This document shows positions 48,076-57,115 of a DNA stretch of 64,000 bases, piece after piece (positions within the stretch are counted from its first letter, which is position 1; each line of letters starts with the position of its first letter). The stretch is taken from assembly GCA_964247735.1 (NCBI GenBank), contig CAXTVS010000001.1, positions 62,001 through 126,000 on the forward strand, written 5' to 3'. This stretch comes from Lichenicola sp964247735. GTDB taxonomy: Bacteria > Pseudomonadota > Alphaproteobacteria > Acetobacterales > Acetobacteraceae. The notes beneath the pieces were generated by a model that ran no database searches, was not told the DNA's origin, and saw nothing but the letters and a program-made list of their open reading frames with translations. A program made the position numbers and the translations under genes.

Positions 48076-51012
48076 ATGATCAGCGATGATGGCCGTCAGC
48101 GGGCGGCGCGGCTTGCAGGAGCGCGACCTCCGGCAAGCGTATCCACGTCCAGGAGCAGGCGACAGGCCCGCTGGGCCGGCGCCGCCTTGCCGGCTCTCCT
48201 TGTGGGACTTGTGCCGCTTCAGGCGGCGGTCGCTGGACCGGTCGGCAATCCTGCCGATTGTCCCTGGCTCAACCCGAGCCTGTCCGTCGCGACCCGCGTC
48301 AACATGCTGCTCGCGAAGATGACCGTCGCCGACGAGATCGCGCTCGTGCAGGGCAACGGCACCAGCGAGAGCACGCCGCCCGCCGTGCCGTACGTGTTCT
48401 TCACCGCCGCCAACCCCGCGCTGTGCATCCCGGGCATCGGCTACGAGGACGGACCGGCCGGCGTTGCTGACCTGCTCACCAACGTGACGCAGTTCCCCGC
48501 CGGCATCGCCGTTGCCGCGACCTTCTCCAAGAACGACGCCCTGCTCTACGGCATCACGCTTGGCGCCGAGCAGGCCGCCAAGGGCTCCGGCGCCGACCTC
48601 GGCCCCACCATCAACATCGATCGCGACCCGCGCTGGGGCCGCACCTTCGAGAGCCTGTCGGAGGATCCGGGACTCACCGCCGGCATCGGCGCCGCCGAGA
48701 TCAAGGGCATCCAGAGCCAGCGCGTCATGGCGCAGGTCAAGCACTTCGACGCCTACAACCAGGAGACCAACCGCAACACGCAGGCGGACGACGTCATCGC
48801 CTCCGAGCGCACCCTGCACGAGATCTACCAGCCCGGCTTCCGGGCCGCGATCAACGACGCGGGCTCCGGCTCGCTGATGTGCGCCTATTCGTCCGTCAAT
48901 GGTTTCTATTCCTGCGAGGACCGCTCGCTCCTGACCGGCGTGCTGCGCAACGAGCTCAACTTCAAGGGGCTCATCATGTCGGACTACGGCGCGATCCACG
49001 ACGTCAGCGCCGCCACCGCCGGCACCGATTCCGAGCAGCCGGAGAACACCTATTTCGGCGCCCCGCTGCAGGCCGCCGTGCAGAACGGCAGCATCTCCCG
49101 CGCCGTGCTCAACTCCCAGGTCGAGCCGATCCTCTCCGAGATGTTCCGCTTCGGCTTCTTCAACGATCCGCCGCCGGTCACCACCTCGGCCGTCGCGACC
49201 TCGCCCGACCACGTCGCCACCAGCAACGCGCTCGCCGAGGAAGGCAGCGTGCTGCTCAAGAACAAGGGCAGCCTGCTGCCGCTCGGCGCCGGCGCCGACA
49301 TCGCCATCATCGGCCCCGCCGCCTCGGCGCAGGTCATCACCAGCGGCGGCGGCAGCGCCCACGTCATCCCGGGTCCCGTGGTCTCGCCGCTCGAGGGCAT
49401 CCAGGCCGCGTCGACCGGCAGCGTCACCTACAGCCAGGGCCTGCCGACCGACGCCGAGCTCACCGCGATCCCGTCGAGCGCCCTGTCCACGCCGTACAGC
49501 TCCACCAACTACGGCGGCTCCTACAGCGCGACGCTGACCGCGCCGGAAACCGGCACCTACATCCTCGGCTTCACCAACCCCGGCAGCTACAACGTCGCCT
49601 CGCTGACCATCAACGGCGCCACGCTCATCAACAACCCGGGCACGCCGCCGGTCTCCGAGTACTCGGCCGCGATCCAGCTCACCGCCGGCCAGACCTACAG
49701 CCTGACGCTCGGCGGTGCCGGTCCGACCAGCAACCTCGTCTGGGCGACGCCGTCCACGCTCCAGACCTATCTCGCCCCGGCGGTCGCCGCCGCCCAGGCG
49801 GCCAAGAGGGTGATTGTGGTGGTCGGCGACGACACGGAATCGGAGGCCGCCGATCGTCCGAACCTGTCGCTCCCCTCGGCGCAGGACGCGCTGATCGAGG
49901 CCGTCGCCGCCGCCAACCCGCACACGGTCGTGGTGGTGCAGGCCGGCGCGCCGATCACCATGCCCTGGCTCGACAGCGTCGACGCCGTGCTCGACACCTG
50001 GTACTCCGGCCAGACCGCCGGCACCGCGCTCGCCGACCTGATCTACGGCAAGACCAACCCGGGCGGACACCTGCCGATCACCTTCCCGACCAGCCTGAGC
50101 GCGATCCCGACCGCGTCGGTCGCCCAGTTCCCGGGCGAGAACAACACGGTCCAGTATTCGGAAGGGCTGCTGGTCGGCTACCGCTGGTACGACCAGAACA
50201 AGGTCACGCCGCTGTTCCCCTTCGGCTACGGGCTGTCCTACACGACCTTCCAGTACAGCGACCTCCAGGTCGAGAACGCGTCCGTCGACGGCGTGACGCC
50301 GGTGCACGTGAGTGCCACCGTCACCAACACCGGCAAGGTCGCGGGCAGCGACGCGGCGCAGCTCTACCTCGGCTATCCGTCCGCCGCGGGCGAGCCGCCG
50401 CGCAAGCTGGTCGACTTCCGGCGCGTGACCCTGGCGCCCGGCGAGTCGAAGCGGCTGAACTTCACCATCCGCCCGAGCGACGAGTGGTGGTGGAACAGCA
50501 ACGGCTGGGACGAGAGCACCGGCAAGTACAAGGTCTGGGTCGGTGACAGCTCCGCCCTCGCCGACCTTCCCGCCACCGGCAGCTACACGATGGAGCAGGG
50601 CATCGGCGACCGCCACGTCACCGTCACGGCGCCGCGCAGCTTCACCGTGGGCGCCTCCGGCAGCGCGGTCGTCACCGTCAGCGCCGGCGGCACCCAGACG
50701 CTGGCCGCCGTCACCCTGTCGCTTGCCGTCCCCGGCGGGTGGAAGGCGCAGCCGACGACCAGCACCCAGTTCAGCAACGTGCTGCCGGGCCAGACGCTCA
50801 GCGCCGCGTTCCAGCTGACCCCGCCGGCAAACGCGGTCACGCGCGACGTCACGCTGTTCGGCACGGCCGACTTCGCGCCGAGCACCTGCGCGCAGGTGAC
50901 CGACGCCCAGGAGGCCAACCCGGTGCAGCTCGCGCAGGACGCGGCAAACGGCGTCGACGCGTGCAAGCCGGCGGTCCGGCACGGCGGCGTGCAGGCCCGC
51001 CTGCTGAAGTAG
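48076..51012 (+). CDS. Large secreted GH3 beta-glucosidase/beta-xylosidase-type enzyme
   Basis: A 978-residue glycoside hydrolase family 3 protein. A long basic leader with paired arginines and a hydrophobic core ('AGAALPALLVGLVPLQAA') indicates export, perhaps by Tat. The barrel domain (~65-330) has 'DGPAGVADLL', 'RDPRWGRTFESLSEDPGL', 'VKHFDAYNQE' and the nucleophile 'GLIMSDYGAIHD' (Asp303). The sandwich domain is interrupted by a PA14-like insert ('NYGGSYSATLTAPETGTYI', ~465-560), and a fibronectin-like domain follows ('VSATVTNTGKVAGSDAAQLYL'). A further C-terminal domain (~850-935) resembles the NPCBM-associated NEW3 fold. It degrades plant-type beta-glucans or xylans or small glycosides outside the cell. 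GAGGAACG precedes the ATG. Confidence 0.9.
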   Translation: MISDDGRQRAARLAGARPPASVSTSRSRRQARWAGAALPALLVGLVPLQAAVAGPVGNPADCPWLNPSLSVATRVNMLLAKMTVADEIALVQGNGTSESTPPAVPYVFFTAANPALCIPGIGYEDGPAGVADLLTNVTQFPAGIAVAATFSKNDALLYGITLGAEQAAKGSGADLGPTINIDRDPRWGRTFESLSEDPGLTAGIGAAEIKGIQSQRVMAQVKHFDAYNQETNRNTQADDVIASERTLHEIYQPGFRAAINDAGSGSLMCAYSSVNGFYSCEDRSLLTGVLRNELNFKGLIMSDYGAIHDVSAATAGTDSEQPENTYFGAPLQAAVQNGSISRAVLNSQVEPILSEMFRFGFFNDPPPVTTSAVATSPDHVATSNALAEEGSVLLKNKGSLLPLGAGADIAIIGPAASAQVITSGGGSAHVIPGPVVSPLEGIQAASTGSVTYSQGLPTDAELTAIPSSALSTPYSSTNYGGSYSATLTAPETGTYILGFTNPGSYNVASLTINGATLINNPGTPPVSEYSAAIQLTAGQTYSLTLGGAGPTSNLVWATPSTLQTYLAPAVAAAQAAKRVIVVVGDDTESEAADRPNLSLPSAQDALIEAVAAANPHTVVVVQAGAPITMPWLDSVDAVLDTWYSGQTAGTALADLIYGKTNPGGHLPITFPTSLSAIPTASVAQFPGENNTVQYSEGLLVGYRWYDQNKVTPLFPFGYGLSYTTFQYSDLQVENASVDGVTPVHVSATVTNTGKVAGSDAAQLYLGYPSAAGEPPRKLVDFRRVTLAPGESKRLNFTIRPSDEWWWNSNGWDESTGKYKVWVGDSSALADLPATGSYTMEQGIGDRHVTVTAPRSFTVGASGSAVVTVSAGGTQTLAAVTLSLAVPGGWKAQPTTSTQFSNVLPGQTLSAAFQLTPPANAVTRDVTLFGTADFAPSTCAQVTDAQEANPVQLAQDAANGVDACKPAVRHGGVQARLLK

Positions 51013-51055
51013 CTGATTGGCGGCCTCCTCGGAGGCGATTCGCAGACCTGGAGGA

Positions 51056-51078
51056 CCCCGCCGCGATCAGCGGCGGGG
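51056..51078 (+). terminator. Intrinsic terminator after the GH3 gene
   Basis: CCCCGCCGC (51056-51064) pairs perfectly with GCGGCGGGG (51070-51078) around a 5-base loop and is followed by TTTCTCGTCTC, a short T-containing tail. It lies 44 bases after the GH3 stop, a typical rho-independent arrangement. Confidence 0.8.
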
Positions 51079-51197
51079 TTTCTCGTCTCGACCAACCCTC
51101 AGGCCGGCATCATCGAGGGCTGTTCGCTCCCATCCGATACGGGATAGCGGGAGAAGCCTGTGCGGCCGCCTGCGACGCTCCTTCGCAACGCGTCGCG

Positions 51198-51959
51198 TCA
51201 CCCGGCCCGCTCCGCGTCCGCCACGACCCCGAACATCCGGTTCCAGGTCGGCGAGATCACCACCTCGTTGAGGCAGACATGCGGCGGCAGCGACGCCACG
51301 TAGCGGATCAGCCCGCCCAGGTCGTCCGGCTGCAGCATGCGCGCGCGCTGTTCCGTGGTCGCCTTGACCGGCCGCTGGTCGAGGATCGGCGTCGCCACCT
51401 CCGCCGGGCAGATCACGCAGGACCGGATCCCGTTGACGCATTCCTCCGCGTTCAGCAGCTGGCTCATCACCAGCACCCCGTGCTTCGCGGCGGAATACGC
51501 CGCACCGGACACCGGAGCCGGATAGCGCCCGGCCCAGCTCGCGGTGTGGATCAGCAGCCCGCCCCGCTGCGCCCGCATCGCCGGCAGCACCGCGGTCACG
51601 CAGTAGAACGCCGACAGGAGGTTGGCGCCGATCACCTGGTCCACGCCCTCCGGGGTGAGCGACGACCAGCTCCGCGCCGGGATGTTGGCGCCGGCGTTGT
51701 TCACCAGCACGTCGATCCGCCCGAGCGTGTCCACGATGAAGCGCGCGATCTCCGCGACCCGCGCCGCCTGCGTGACGTCGCCCGCCTGCACGTGCGCGAC
51801 CCCGCCCGCCTCCCGGATTCCGGCAGCGACCTGCCGGAGCGCATCCTCCCGCCGTCCGGTCAGCACCACCGTGCAGCCATCCGCGGCCAGGGCCCGTGCG
51901 CCGGCCTCGCCGATGCCGGTACCCGCCCCCGTCACCCAGGCGATCCTGCGTTCTGCCAC
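51198..51959 (-). CDS. Short-chain dehydrogenase/reductase
   Basis: A 253-residue classical SDR. 'AWVTGAGTGIGEAGARALAAD' is the NAD(P) site (TGxxxGIG), 'VLVNNAGANIPARSW' the NNAG motif, and 'TASWAGRYPAPVSGAAYSAAK' holds the catalytic Ser-Tyr-x3-Lys. The acid-basic pattern after strand 2 ('TGRREDAL') suggests NADP preference. The C-terminal end 'VVISPTWNRMFG' is characteristic of a subgroup of unknown substrate. Start GTG 51959 with GGAGG six bases upstream. It lies downstream of the GT2 gene on the same strand. Confidence 0.88.
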   Translation of the reverse strand: MAERRIAWVTGAGTGIGEAGARALAADGCTVVLTGRREDALRQVAAGIREAGGVAHVQAGDVTQAARVAEIARFIVDTLGRIDVLVNNAGANIPARSWSSLTPEGVDQVIGANLLSAFYCVTAVLPAMRAQRGGLLIHTASWAGRYPAPVSGAAYSAAKHGVLVMSQLLNAEECVNGIRSCVICPAEVATPILDQRPVKATTEQRARMLQPDDLGGLIRYVASLPPHVCLNEVVISPTWNRMFGVVADAERAG

Positions 51960-52040
51960 CGGCGTCCTCCCTTGCGGCCCGGGATGCGGTCCAGCCGCCA
52001 CGCTACGCCGGGCCGGTGCCGATGGCGATGCCGACGCAGG

Positions 52041-52787
52041 CTAGCGGATATCGGGATAATCCCGCGCGATGCCGCGGCGCCCCAGCCCCCAGCGGATCCC
52101 GACCGACAGGTAGATCCGGTTGGCGCGCCAGGCGCCCCAGCGGGCGACCCGCCGGTCGGAGGTCAGGACCACGCGGTTGACCAGCCGGATGCGCCCGATC
52201 CGGCCGAACCGGACGCACAGGTCGGCATCCTCCATCACCCGCAGGCGCTCGTCGCAGCCGCCGACCTGCAGGAACTGCGCCCGTCGGAAGAACAGGGCGT
52301 GGTCGCCGAACAGCAGCCGGGTGCCGCGCCAGAACAGGTGCGGACGGAACAGCAGTGGCGCGTACCAGGTCTTGATCCAGTTGTGGAAGCTGGTGCCCCA
52401 GCGCACCGTGTCCGCCCCGCACAGCAGCGCGGTGAAGCCGGCCAGCACCGTCCGCTGGTCGGCGAGCACGCGACGCATCACCGCTACCGCGTCGTCCGGC
52501 AGCAGCGTGTCGGCGGGCACGATGCAGACGATCGCGGCGCGGGACGCGGCCACGCCGCGGTTGATCTGCGCCGCCCGGCCGCGCACGGCCGGCTCCAGGA
52601 CCTCCATCCCCGCGGCCCGTGCGAGGGCGACCGTGTCGTCGCCGCTGCCACCGTCGACCACCAGCACCTGGTCGGGCGCCGGGTGGAGGGTGCGCAGGAT
52701 GCGCAGCAGCCGTGGCAGCACCGCCCCCTCGTTCAGCGTCGGCACCACGATGCACAGGGTGTCGGGTCCGGAGCCGCCGGTCGTCAA
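52041..52787 (-). CDS. Family 2 glycosyltransferase (TIGR04283-like)
   Basis: A 248-residue soluble GT2 of the group named for arsenosugar-type transferases. Motifs: 'CIVVPTLNEGAVLPRLLRIL', 'VLVVDGGSGDDTVALARAAG', 'RGRAAQINRGVAAS', 'PADTLLPDDAVAVMRR' (DxD-like ADT) and 'MEDADLCVRFGRIGRIRLV'. The start appears to be TTG 52787, giving 'MTTGGSGPDTLCIV'; there is no strong ribosome site. Donor and acceptor are unknown; the GRaxQ and LP motifs argue for membership in this group and not polymerising GT2 enzymes. Downstream SDR on the same strand. Confidence 0.85.
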   Translation of the reverse strand: MTTGGSGPDTLCIVVPTLNEGAVLPRLLRILRTLHPAPDQVLVVDGGSGDDTVALARAAGMEVLEPAVRGRAAQINRGVAASRAAIVCIVPADTLLPDDAVAVMRRVLADQRTVLAGFTALLCGADTVRWGTSFHNWIKTWYAPLLFRPHLFWRGTRLLFGDHALFFRRAQFLQVGGCDERLRVMEDADLCVRFGRIGRIRLVNRVVLTSDRRVARWGAWRANRIYLSVGIRWGLGRRGIARDYPDIR

Positions 52788-52820
52788 GGACCGGAAGCCG
52801 GTGCCGCACCCGCAGCGCGG

Positions 52821-53177
52821 CTACCGGCCGTGGCCGCCGCCACCTCCGCCGTGGCCGCCTCCGCCTCCGCCGCCGTGGAAGCCACCCCCGCCGCCGCCGT
52901 GGAAGCCGCCGCGCGCGCCCGACGCGATCCCCGGGATCGGCCGGCCGCCTCCGCCACGTCCCCGGTCGAACCCGCCGCCGCCGCGGTACGGGCCGACGAA
53001 GTAGCCGCCGCCGAAGCCGCGGTCGAAGCCGTCATAGCCGCCGGCATCGTAGTAGCCGCCCCCGTAGCCGCCCCCGTAGCCGTAGTCGCCGCCGTCGACG
53101 GCGCAGCCGCCCGCCAGCGTCGCCGCCAGCATCCCGAAGACGAGGGCGACGCGCGGCCTCGCGGATCGCGCGGTCAT
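52821..53177 (-). CDS. Glycine-rich lipoprotein
   Basis: A 118-residue protein with a lipobox ('MLAATLAGGC') followed by extreme Gly-rich sequence: Gly-Tyr units first ('YGGGYGGGYYDAGGYDGF'), then Gly-Phe/Arg and Gly-His blocks ('GGFHGGGGGGFHGG'). No fold recognised; probably an outer-membrane surface lipoprotein or a matrix component. Its ATG overlaps the stop of the VOC-protein gene by 4 bp (ATGA), so they are co-translated. The DNA is repetitive and prone to slippage. Confidence 0.6.
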   Translation of the reverse strand: MTARSARPRVALVFGMLAATLAGGCAVDGGDYGYGGGYGGGYYDAGGYDGFDRGFGGGYFVGPYRGGGGFDRGRGGGGRPIPGIASGARGGFHGGGGGGFHGGGGGGGHGGGGGGHGR

Positions 53178-54112
53178 GGCGCGGTCCCCGTCGCGGCCGC
53201 CGACCATTCGAGCAGCCCGAACAGGGCGCCCGCCGGATCGGCGACCAGGGCGATCTTGCCGCCGTGCCGGTCGAGGTGCGGCGCCAGCACCACCCGGCCG
53301 CCGAGCGCGGTGACGCGGGCCACGGTCGCGTCGGCATCGTCGACGCGGACGTAGCTGACCCAGCGCGGATGGGCGTTGGTCCAGCCGGCCGGGATCGGGT
53401 TGACGCTGGCCCGGGCGTAGCCGTCCGAGGCGAGGATCAGGTGCTGGGCGTCGCCCGGATCCGGCAGGTCGAACACCGCGTCGCCGAACACCGTCCCGTA
53501 GAACGCGGCGGCGGTCCGCGGGTCGCTGGTGATCAGCGAGCTCCAGATCCAGTCCCCGGGATCGGCCAGCAGGTCGGGCGGGTCGCCGCTGTCCGAAGCC
53601 AGCACGCCGAACACCGCGCCCTGCGGGTCGGCGAGCACGGCGCCCTGCCCAAGATGGGCGAGGCTTTGCGGCCTGAGCAGCAGCTTCCCGCCGTTCTGCT
53701 CCGCGACCGCCGCCGACCTGTCCATGTCGGCGGTGGCGATGAACGAGATCCAGGAGGGACGCCTGCCCGGGCGGAGCGGCCGCTGCAGGATGCCGGCGAC
53801 CGTCTGCCCGTTCAGCGAGGCCTGCCCGAAGAAGCCCGCTTCGGTGGTGATGTTCTGGAACGACCAGCCGAACAGCGACTCGTAGAACCGTTCAGCGGCG
53901 ACCAGGTCCGGCGTCACCAGCTCGGCGAAGGCGAGCTTGCCCGCATGATGCTCGCCGCTCGCCGGCACCGTCAGCGGCGGCAGGTCGGTCGACGCGGCGA
54001 CGGCCGGGGCGGCACCGCCGATGGCGGCACCCAGCAGCAGCGCCAGGGCCTGCCGCACCTTGTCCGGCCGGCGGCCGATCCGGCCGGGCCCGGATGGGGA
54101 TGGATCTGGCAT
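53174..54112 (-). CDS. Exported two-domain VOC (glyoxalase/bleomycin-resistance fold) protein
   Basis: A 312-residue protein with a signal peptide ('VRQALALLLGAAIGGAAPAVAA') and two vicinal-oxygen-chelate domains: 'GKLAFAELVTPDLVAAERFYESLFGW' region first (cores 'ELVTPDLVAAERFYESLF'), then 'IWSSLITSDPRTAAAFYGTVF'. Each has the paired beta-alpha-beta-beta-beta repeats ending 'VLADPQGAVFGVL' and 'LVADPAGALFGLL'. Metal-binding residues are not obvious, so it may bind a ligand without catalysis. The periplasmic location is unusual for the family. It is coupled to the Gly-rich lipoprotein. Confidence 0.82.
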   Translation of the reverse strand: MPDPSPSGPGRIGRRPDKVRQALALLLGAAIGGAAPAVAASTDLPPLTVPASGEHHAGKLAFAELVTPDLVAAERFYESLFGWSFQNITTEAGFFGQASLNGQTVAGILQRPLRPGRRPSWISFIATADMDRSAAVAEQNGGKLLLRPQSLAHLGQGAVLADPQGAVFGVLASDSGDPPDLLADPGDWIWSSLITSDPRTAAAFYGTVFGDAVFDLPDPGDAQHLILASDGYARASVNPIPAGWTNAHPRWVSYVRVDDADATVARVTALGGRVVLAPHLDRHGGKIALVADPAGALFGLLEWSAAATGTAP

Positions 54113-54220
54113 GGTGGTCCTCCTTTGCGGCGCGGCGTTGGCCCGAAACAGGCGCCATGGCCAGACGGCTGGCGCGATACGTAAGCGAGGATCTGCCGGT
54201 GCGGTTCCTGGCCCCGCTTC

Positions 54221-55162
54221 TCAAGGCGGGCCGCGCCGCTCCCGGTCGCGCGGCGCGGCCGCGCGCACGAACATCGTGCCGGTCGCGTAGCTGATCCACA
54301 CCTGGTGCGCGGCGAACCAGTCCGCACCCAGCAGCAGGTCGACCGGTTCCGCCAGCGGCGCCACCGTCAGCACCGGATCGTCCACCGTCTCGGTCCCGAT
54401 CACCAGCCGCCGGAACCGGTGCCAGTGGTACTCGCTCGGATGCAGGTCGATCCCGGCATTTACCCCGCCCGGATCGGCGCCGAGCCGGTCGCCGTCCACC
54501 CCCAGCCGGCGCGCCGCCGCCGTCGACAGGATGCGCGAGCGCGCCCCGGTGTCGACCAGCACGCTGACCGGCCGCCCGTCGAGCCGCGCCGTCATCAACA
54601 GCCGGTCGCCCTGGCGGCGCAGCGGGATCGCCTGGTATCGGGCCGTCCAGCCCGGCGGCGGCGCGCAGGCGACCGAGCCCGCGGCGATCCGCCAGAAGCC
54701 GATCCGCCGGTGCGGCAGGTCGAGCTCCAGGTCGAACCGCGACAGCACGTCCGCGCCCAGCAGCCCCGCCACCGGCGGGTCCACCACCGGCGTCGCCGGC
54801 AAGGCTCCGACCGGGACGCTTGCCTCCTGCAGCCGCATGCCGCCGATCGCGAGCGGCAGCAGCACGTTCGGCACCCGCTCCCCGGTGCCCCCGGTGCCGC
54901 GCAGCAGGGTTCGCCGGTCCGGGTCGCGCCGCAGGCCGAGCGCGCCTGCCGCCGCTTCCGTCAGCAGCCCGCCATCCGAGCCGGTGTCCACCAGCAGGCT
55001 CGCCGCCTGCCCGTCGATCGTGACCGGCATCGAGATGAAGCCGTCGTCGTCGCGCAGGGTGGCCTCGGCCATCTCCTGCCGCAGGCAGGCCTGCGCGCAT
55101 GCCGACCCTGTCGCCAGGACCGCGCCGAGCGCCAGGGCGGCACCGAGCGGCGCACGGTTCAC
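54221..55162 (-). CDS. Exported retropepsin-like aspartic protease with two active-site motifs
   Basis: A 313-residue protein with a signal peptide ('LGAALALGAVLATGSACA'). Two homologous retropepsin-like lobes follow: the first has 'ASLLVDTGSDGGLLTEAAAGAL' (core VDTGSD, ~58-63) and 'AGLLGADVLSRFDLELDL', the second 'VSVLVDTGARSRILSTAAA' (core VDTGAR, ~203-208) and 'DLLLGADWFAAHQVWI'. Each lobe thus supplies a DTG and a hydrophobic-Gly motif, as in two-lobed pepsins, whereas most bacterial homologues have one lobe and dimerise. Start GTG 55162 overlaps pip by 4 bp. The substrate is unknown; the location is periplasmic. Confidence 0.8.
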   Translation of the reverse strand: MNRAPLGAALALGAVLATGSACAQACLRQEMAEATLRDDDGFISMPVTIDGQAASLLVDTGSDGGLLTEAAAGALGLRRDPDRRTLLRGTGGTGERVPNVLLPLAIGGMRLQEASVPVGALPATPVVDPPVAGLLGADVLSRFDLELDLPHRRIGFWRIAAGSVACAPPPGWTARYQAIPLRRQGDRLLMTARLDGRPVSVLVDTGARSRILSTAAARRLGVDGDRLGADPGGVNAGIDLHPSEYHWHRFRRLVIGTETVDDPVLTVAPLAEPVDLLLGADWFAAHQVWISYATGTMFVRAAAPRDRERRGPP

Positions 55163-56127
55163 GCCGTGGCGGCGAACCGGTCGGTCGCGTCCAGCAGCGC
55201 GGTCATGATGCCGGGCTCGGTGGTGGCGTGGCCGGCATCGGCGACCAGCCGGAACTCGGCCGCGGGCCAGGCCCGGTGCAGGTCCCAGGCGGTGCGCATC
55301 GGCGTCGCCACGTCGTAGCGGCCCTGCACGATCACCCCCGGCAGGTGCGCGATCCGGTGGACGTCCCGCAGCAGCTGTCCTTCCTCGAGCCAGCCGCCAT
55401 GGGTGAAGTAGTGGTTCTCGATCCGCGCGAAGGCGAGGGCGAAGTCGTCGTCGCCGTGCTGCGCGCTCAGGGTGGGATCGGGCAGCAGGGTCAGGGTCTC
55501 GCCCTCCCACAGGCTCCAGGCCCGCGCCGCTTGGAGCCGCGCCGCCGCGTCGTCGCCGACCAGGCGCCGGCGGTAGGCCGCGATCAGGTTCCCCCGCTCG
55601 GCCTCCGGGATGGGTGCGAGGAACCGCTCCCACTTGTCCGGGAACAGCCAGGAGGCACCCTCCTGGTAGTACCAGGACAGCTCGGCACGGCGCATGCCGA
55701 AGATGCCGCGCAGGATCAGCCCGGTGGCGCGCTCCGGGTGCGCCTGCGCGTAGGCCAGCGCCAGGGTGCTGCCCCAGGAGCCGCCGAACACCAGCCAGGC
55801 CGGCACGCCGGTCATCTGCCGCAGCCGCTCGATGTCGGCCACCAGGTGCCAGGTGGTGTTGGCCTCCAGCGAGGCGTGCGGCCGCGACCGGCCGCAGCCG
55901 CGCTGGTCGAACAGCAGGATGCGGTAGCGCCTGGGGTCGAACAGCCGCCGCTGCAGCGGGGAGCAGCCGCCGCCGGGGCCGCCGTGCAGGAACACCACCG
56001 GCGTGCCGCGCGGGTTGCCGCACAGCTCCCAGTAAACCGAATGGCCGTCGCCGGCCTCCATCATGCCGCTCGCGTACGGCTCGACCGGCGGGTAGAGCGA
56101 CCGGACCCGCATCCCGTCAGCTGCCAT
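55159..56127 (-). CDS. pip: Proline iminopeptidase
   Basis: A 322-residue alpha/beta-hydrolase (peptidase S33) that removes N-terminal proline. Motifs: 'YWELCGNPRGTPVVFLHGGPGGG' core HGGPGGG, 'LLFDQRGCGRSRPH', nucleophile 'VFGGSWGSTLALAYAQ', 'EGETLTLLP', catalytic Asp in 'VQGRYDVATPM' and His in 'VADAGHATTEPG'. The ATG lies within the end of xerC (11-bp overlap) after a GGAGGAG ribosome site, and the stop overlaps the protease start, so it is the third gene of a tight chain. Confidence 0.94.
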   Translation of the reverse strand: MAADGMRVRSLYPPVEPYASGMMEAGDGHSVYWELCGNPRGTPVVFLHGGPGGGCSPLQRRLFDPRRYRILLFDQRGCGRSRPHASLEANTTWHLVADIERLRQMTGVPAWLVFGGSWGSTLALAYAQAHPERATGLILRGIFGMRRAELSWYYQEGASWLFPDKWERFLAPIPEAERGNLIAAYRRRLVGDDAAARLQAARAWSLWEGETLTLLPDPTLSAQHGDDDFALAFARIENHYFTHGGWLEEGQLLRDVHRIAHLPGVIVQGRYDVATPMRTAWDLHRAWPAAEFRLVADAGHATTEPGIMTALLDATDRFAATA

Positions 56128-57115
56128 CCGCGCGCTCCTCCGCCGGTGCCGGCAGCCTGGCCCGGGGATGGGTGCGGCGCCACACCTCGATCAGGTGCGC
56201 CTCGTCGGCCAGGGTGTAGCGCTGGGTGGTGGACAGGCTCGCGTGGCCGAGCAGCTCCTGGATCGAGCGCAGGTCGGCGCCGTTCTCCAGCAGGTGGGTG
56301 GCGAAGGAATGCCGCAGCGCGTGCGGCGTGGCGTGCTCCGGCAGCCCGGCCAGGCGCCGGTAGTCGCGCATCGCCTTCTGCGCCACCGCCGGGTCGAGCC
56401 GGCCGCCGCGCACGCCCGGGAACAGCGGCGAGTCCGGCGCCGGGTCGGGATGCCGGTTGGCCCAGTGCTGCAGCGCCGACAGCACCGCCGGCAGCAGCGG
56501 CACCAGCCGTTCCTTGTTCCCCTTGCCGCGCACACGCAGCACCGCGCCCTCGGCCGACGCGCGCGGCAGGTCGCGCAGGTCCAGCGCCAGCGCCTCGCCG
56601 ATGCGCAGGCCGGCGCCGTAGAGCAGGGTGAACAGGGCGCCGTCGCGGTGCTCCGCCAGCCCGGTATGCGCCAGCGCGGCGATCCCCGCCGGTGCCGCCA
56701 GGGCAGCCCCCACCGGCAGCGGCCGCGGCAGCGGCACACGCACCCGCGGCGAGGCCATCAGCCCGGGTGCCGCGTTGTCGATGCCGTGGCGGCGCGACAG
56801 GTAGCGGAAGAAGCTGCGCACCGCCGACATGCGGCGCACCCGGGTGCGGTTCGCCTTGTCCCGCGCGTAGTCGCTCCGTGCTGCCGCGTCGCGCGCCTCC
56901 TCCGCCAGCCAGGCGCGGAAGTCCGCCTGGCGCAGCGCGGCCAGCGCCGAAAGGTCCGGCTCCGCGCCGAGGTGGAGCGTGAGGAAGCGCAGGAACCGGC
57001 CGACGTCGCCGCGATACGCGATGACCGTCAGGGCGCTGGCCCGCTTCTCGTCGCACAGCCAGCCGAGGAACTGGTCCAGCAGCGCGGTGCCGGACAGGGT
57101 GCCGCCGCCGCTCAC
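56117..57115 (-). CDS. xerC: Tyrosine recombinase XerC
   Basis: A 332-residue XerC that, with XerD, resolves chromosome dimers at dif. The N-terminal SAM-like domain ('LLDQFLGWLCDEKRASALTVIAYRGDV') and catalytic domain are complete: Arg in 'GAGLRIGEALALD', Lys in 'GKGNKERLVPL', 'HALRHSFATHLL' (His-x-x-Arg), 'LGHASLSTTQRYT' (His and nucleophile Tyr). GTG 57115 overlaps the DUF484 stop by 4 bp. The DUF484-xerC order is a common housekeeping arrangement in proteobacteria. Confidence 0.94.
   Translation of the reverse strand: MSGGGTLSGTALLDQFLGWLCDEKRASALTVIAYRGDVGRFLRFLTLHLGAEPDLSALAALRQADFRAWLAEEARDAAARSDYARDKANRTRVRRMSAVRSFFRYLSRRHGIDNAAPGLMASPRVRVPLPRPLPVGAALAAPAGIAALAHTGLAEHRDGALFTLLYGAGLRIGEALALDLRDLPRASAEGAVLRVRGKGNKERLVPLLPAVLSALQHWANRHPDPAPDSPLFPGVRGGRLDPAVAQKAMRDYRRLAGLPEHATPHALRHSFATHLLENGADLRSIQELLGHASLSTTQRYTLADEAHLIEVWRRTHPRARLPAPAEERADGS

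Noticed and set aside
48070..50982. A minus-strand open frame of about 970 codons opposite the GH3 gene
   Set aside because: Its composition (Gly/Arg/Val/His-rich, no domain) is that of a mirror frame in GC-rich DNA. The plus strand has complete GH3 motifs and a good ribosome site.
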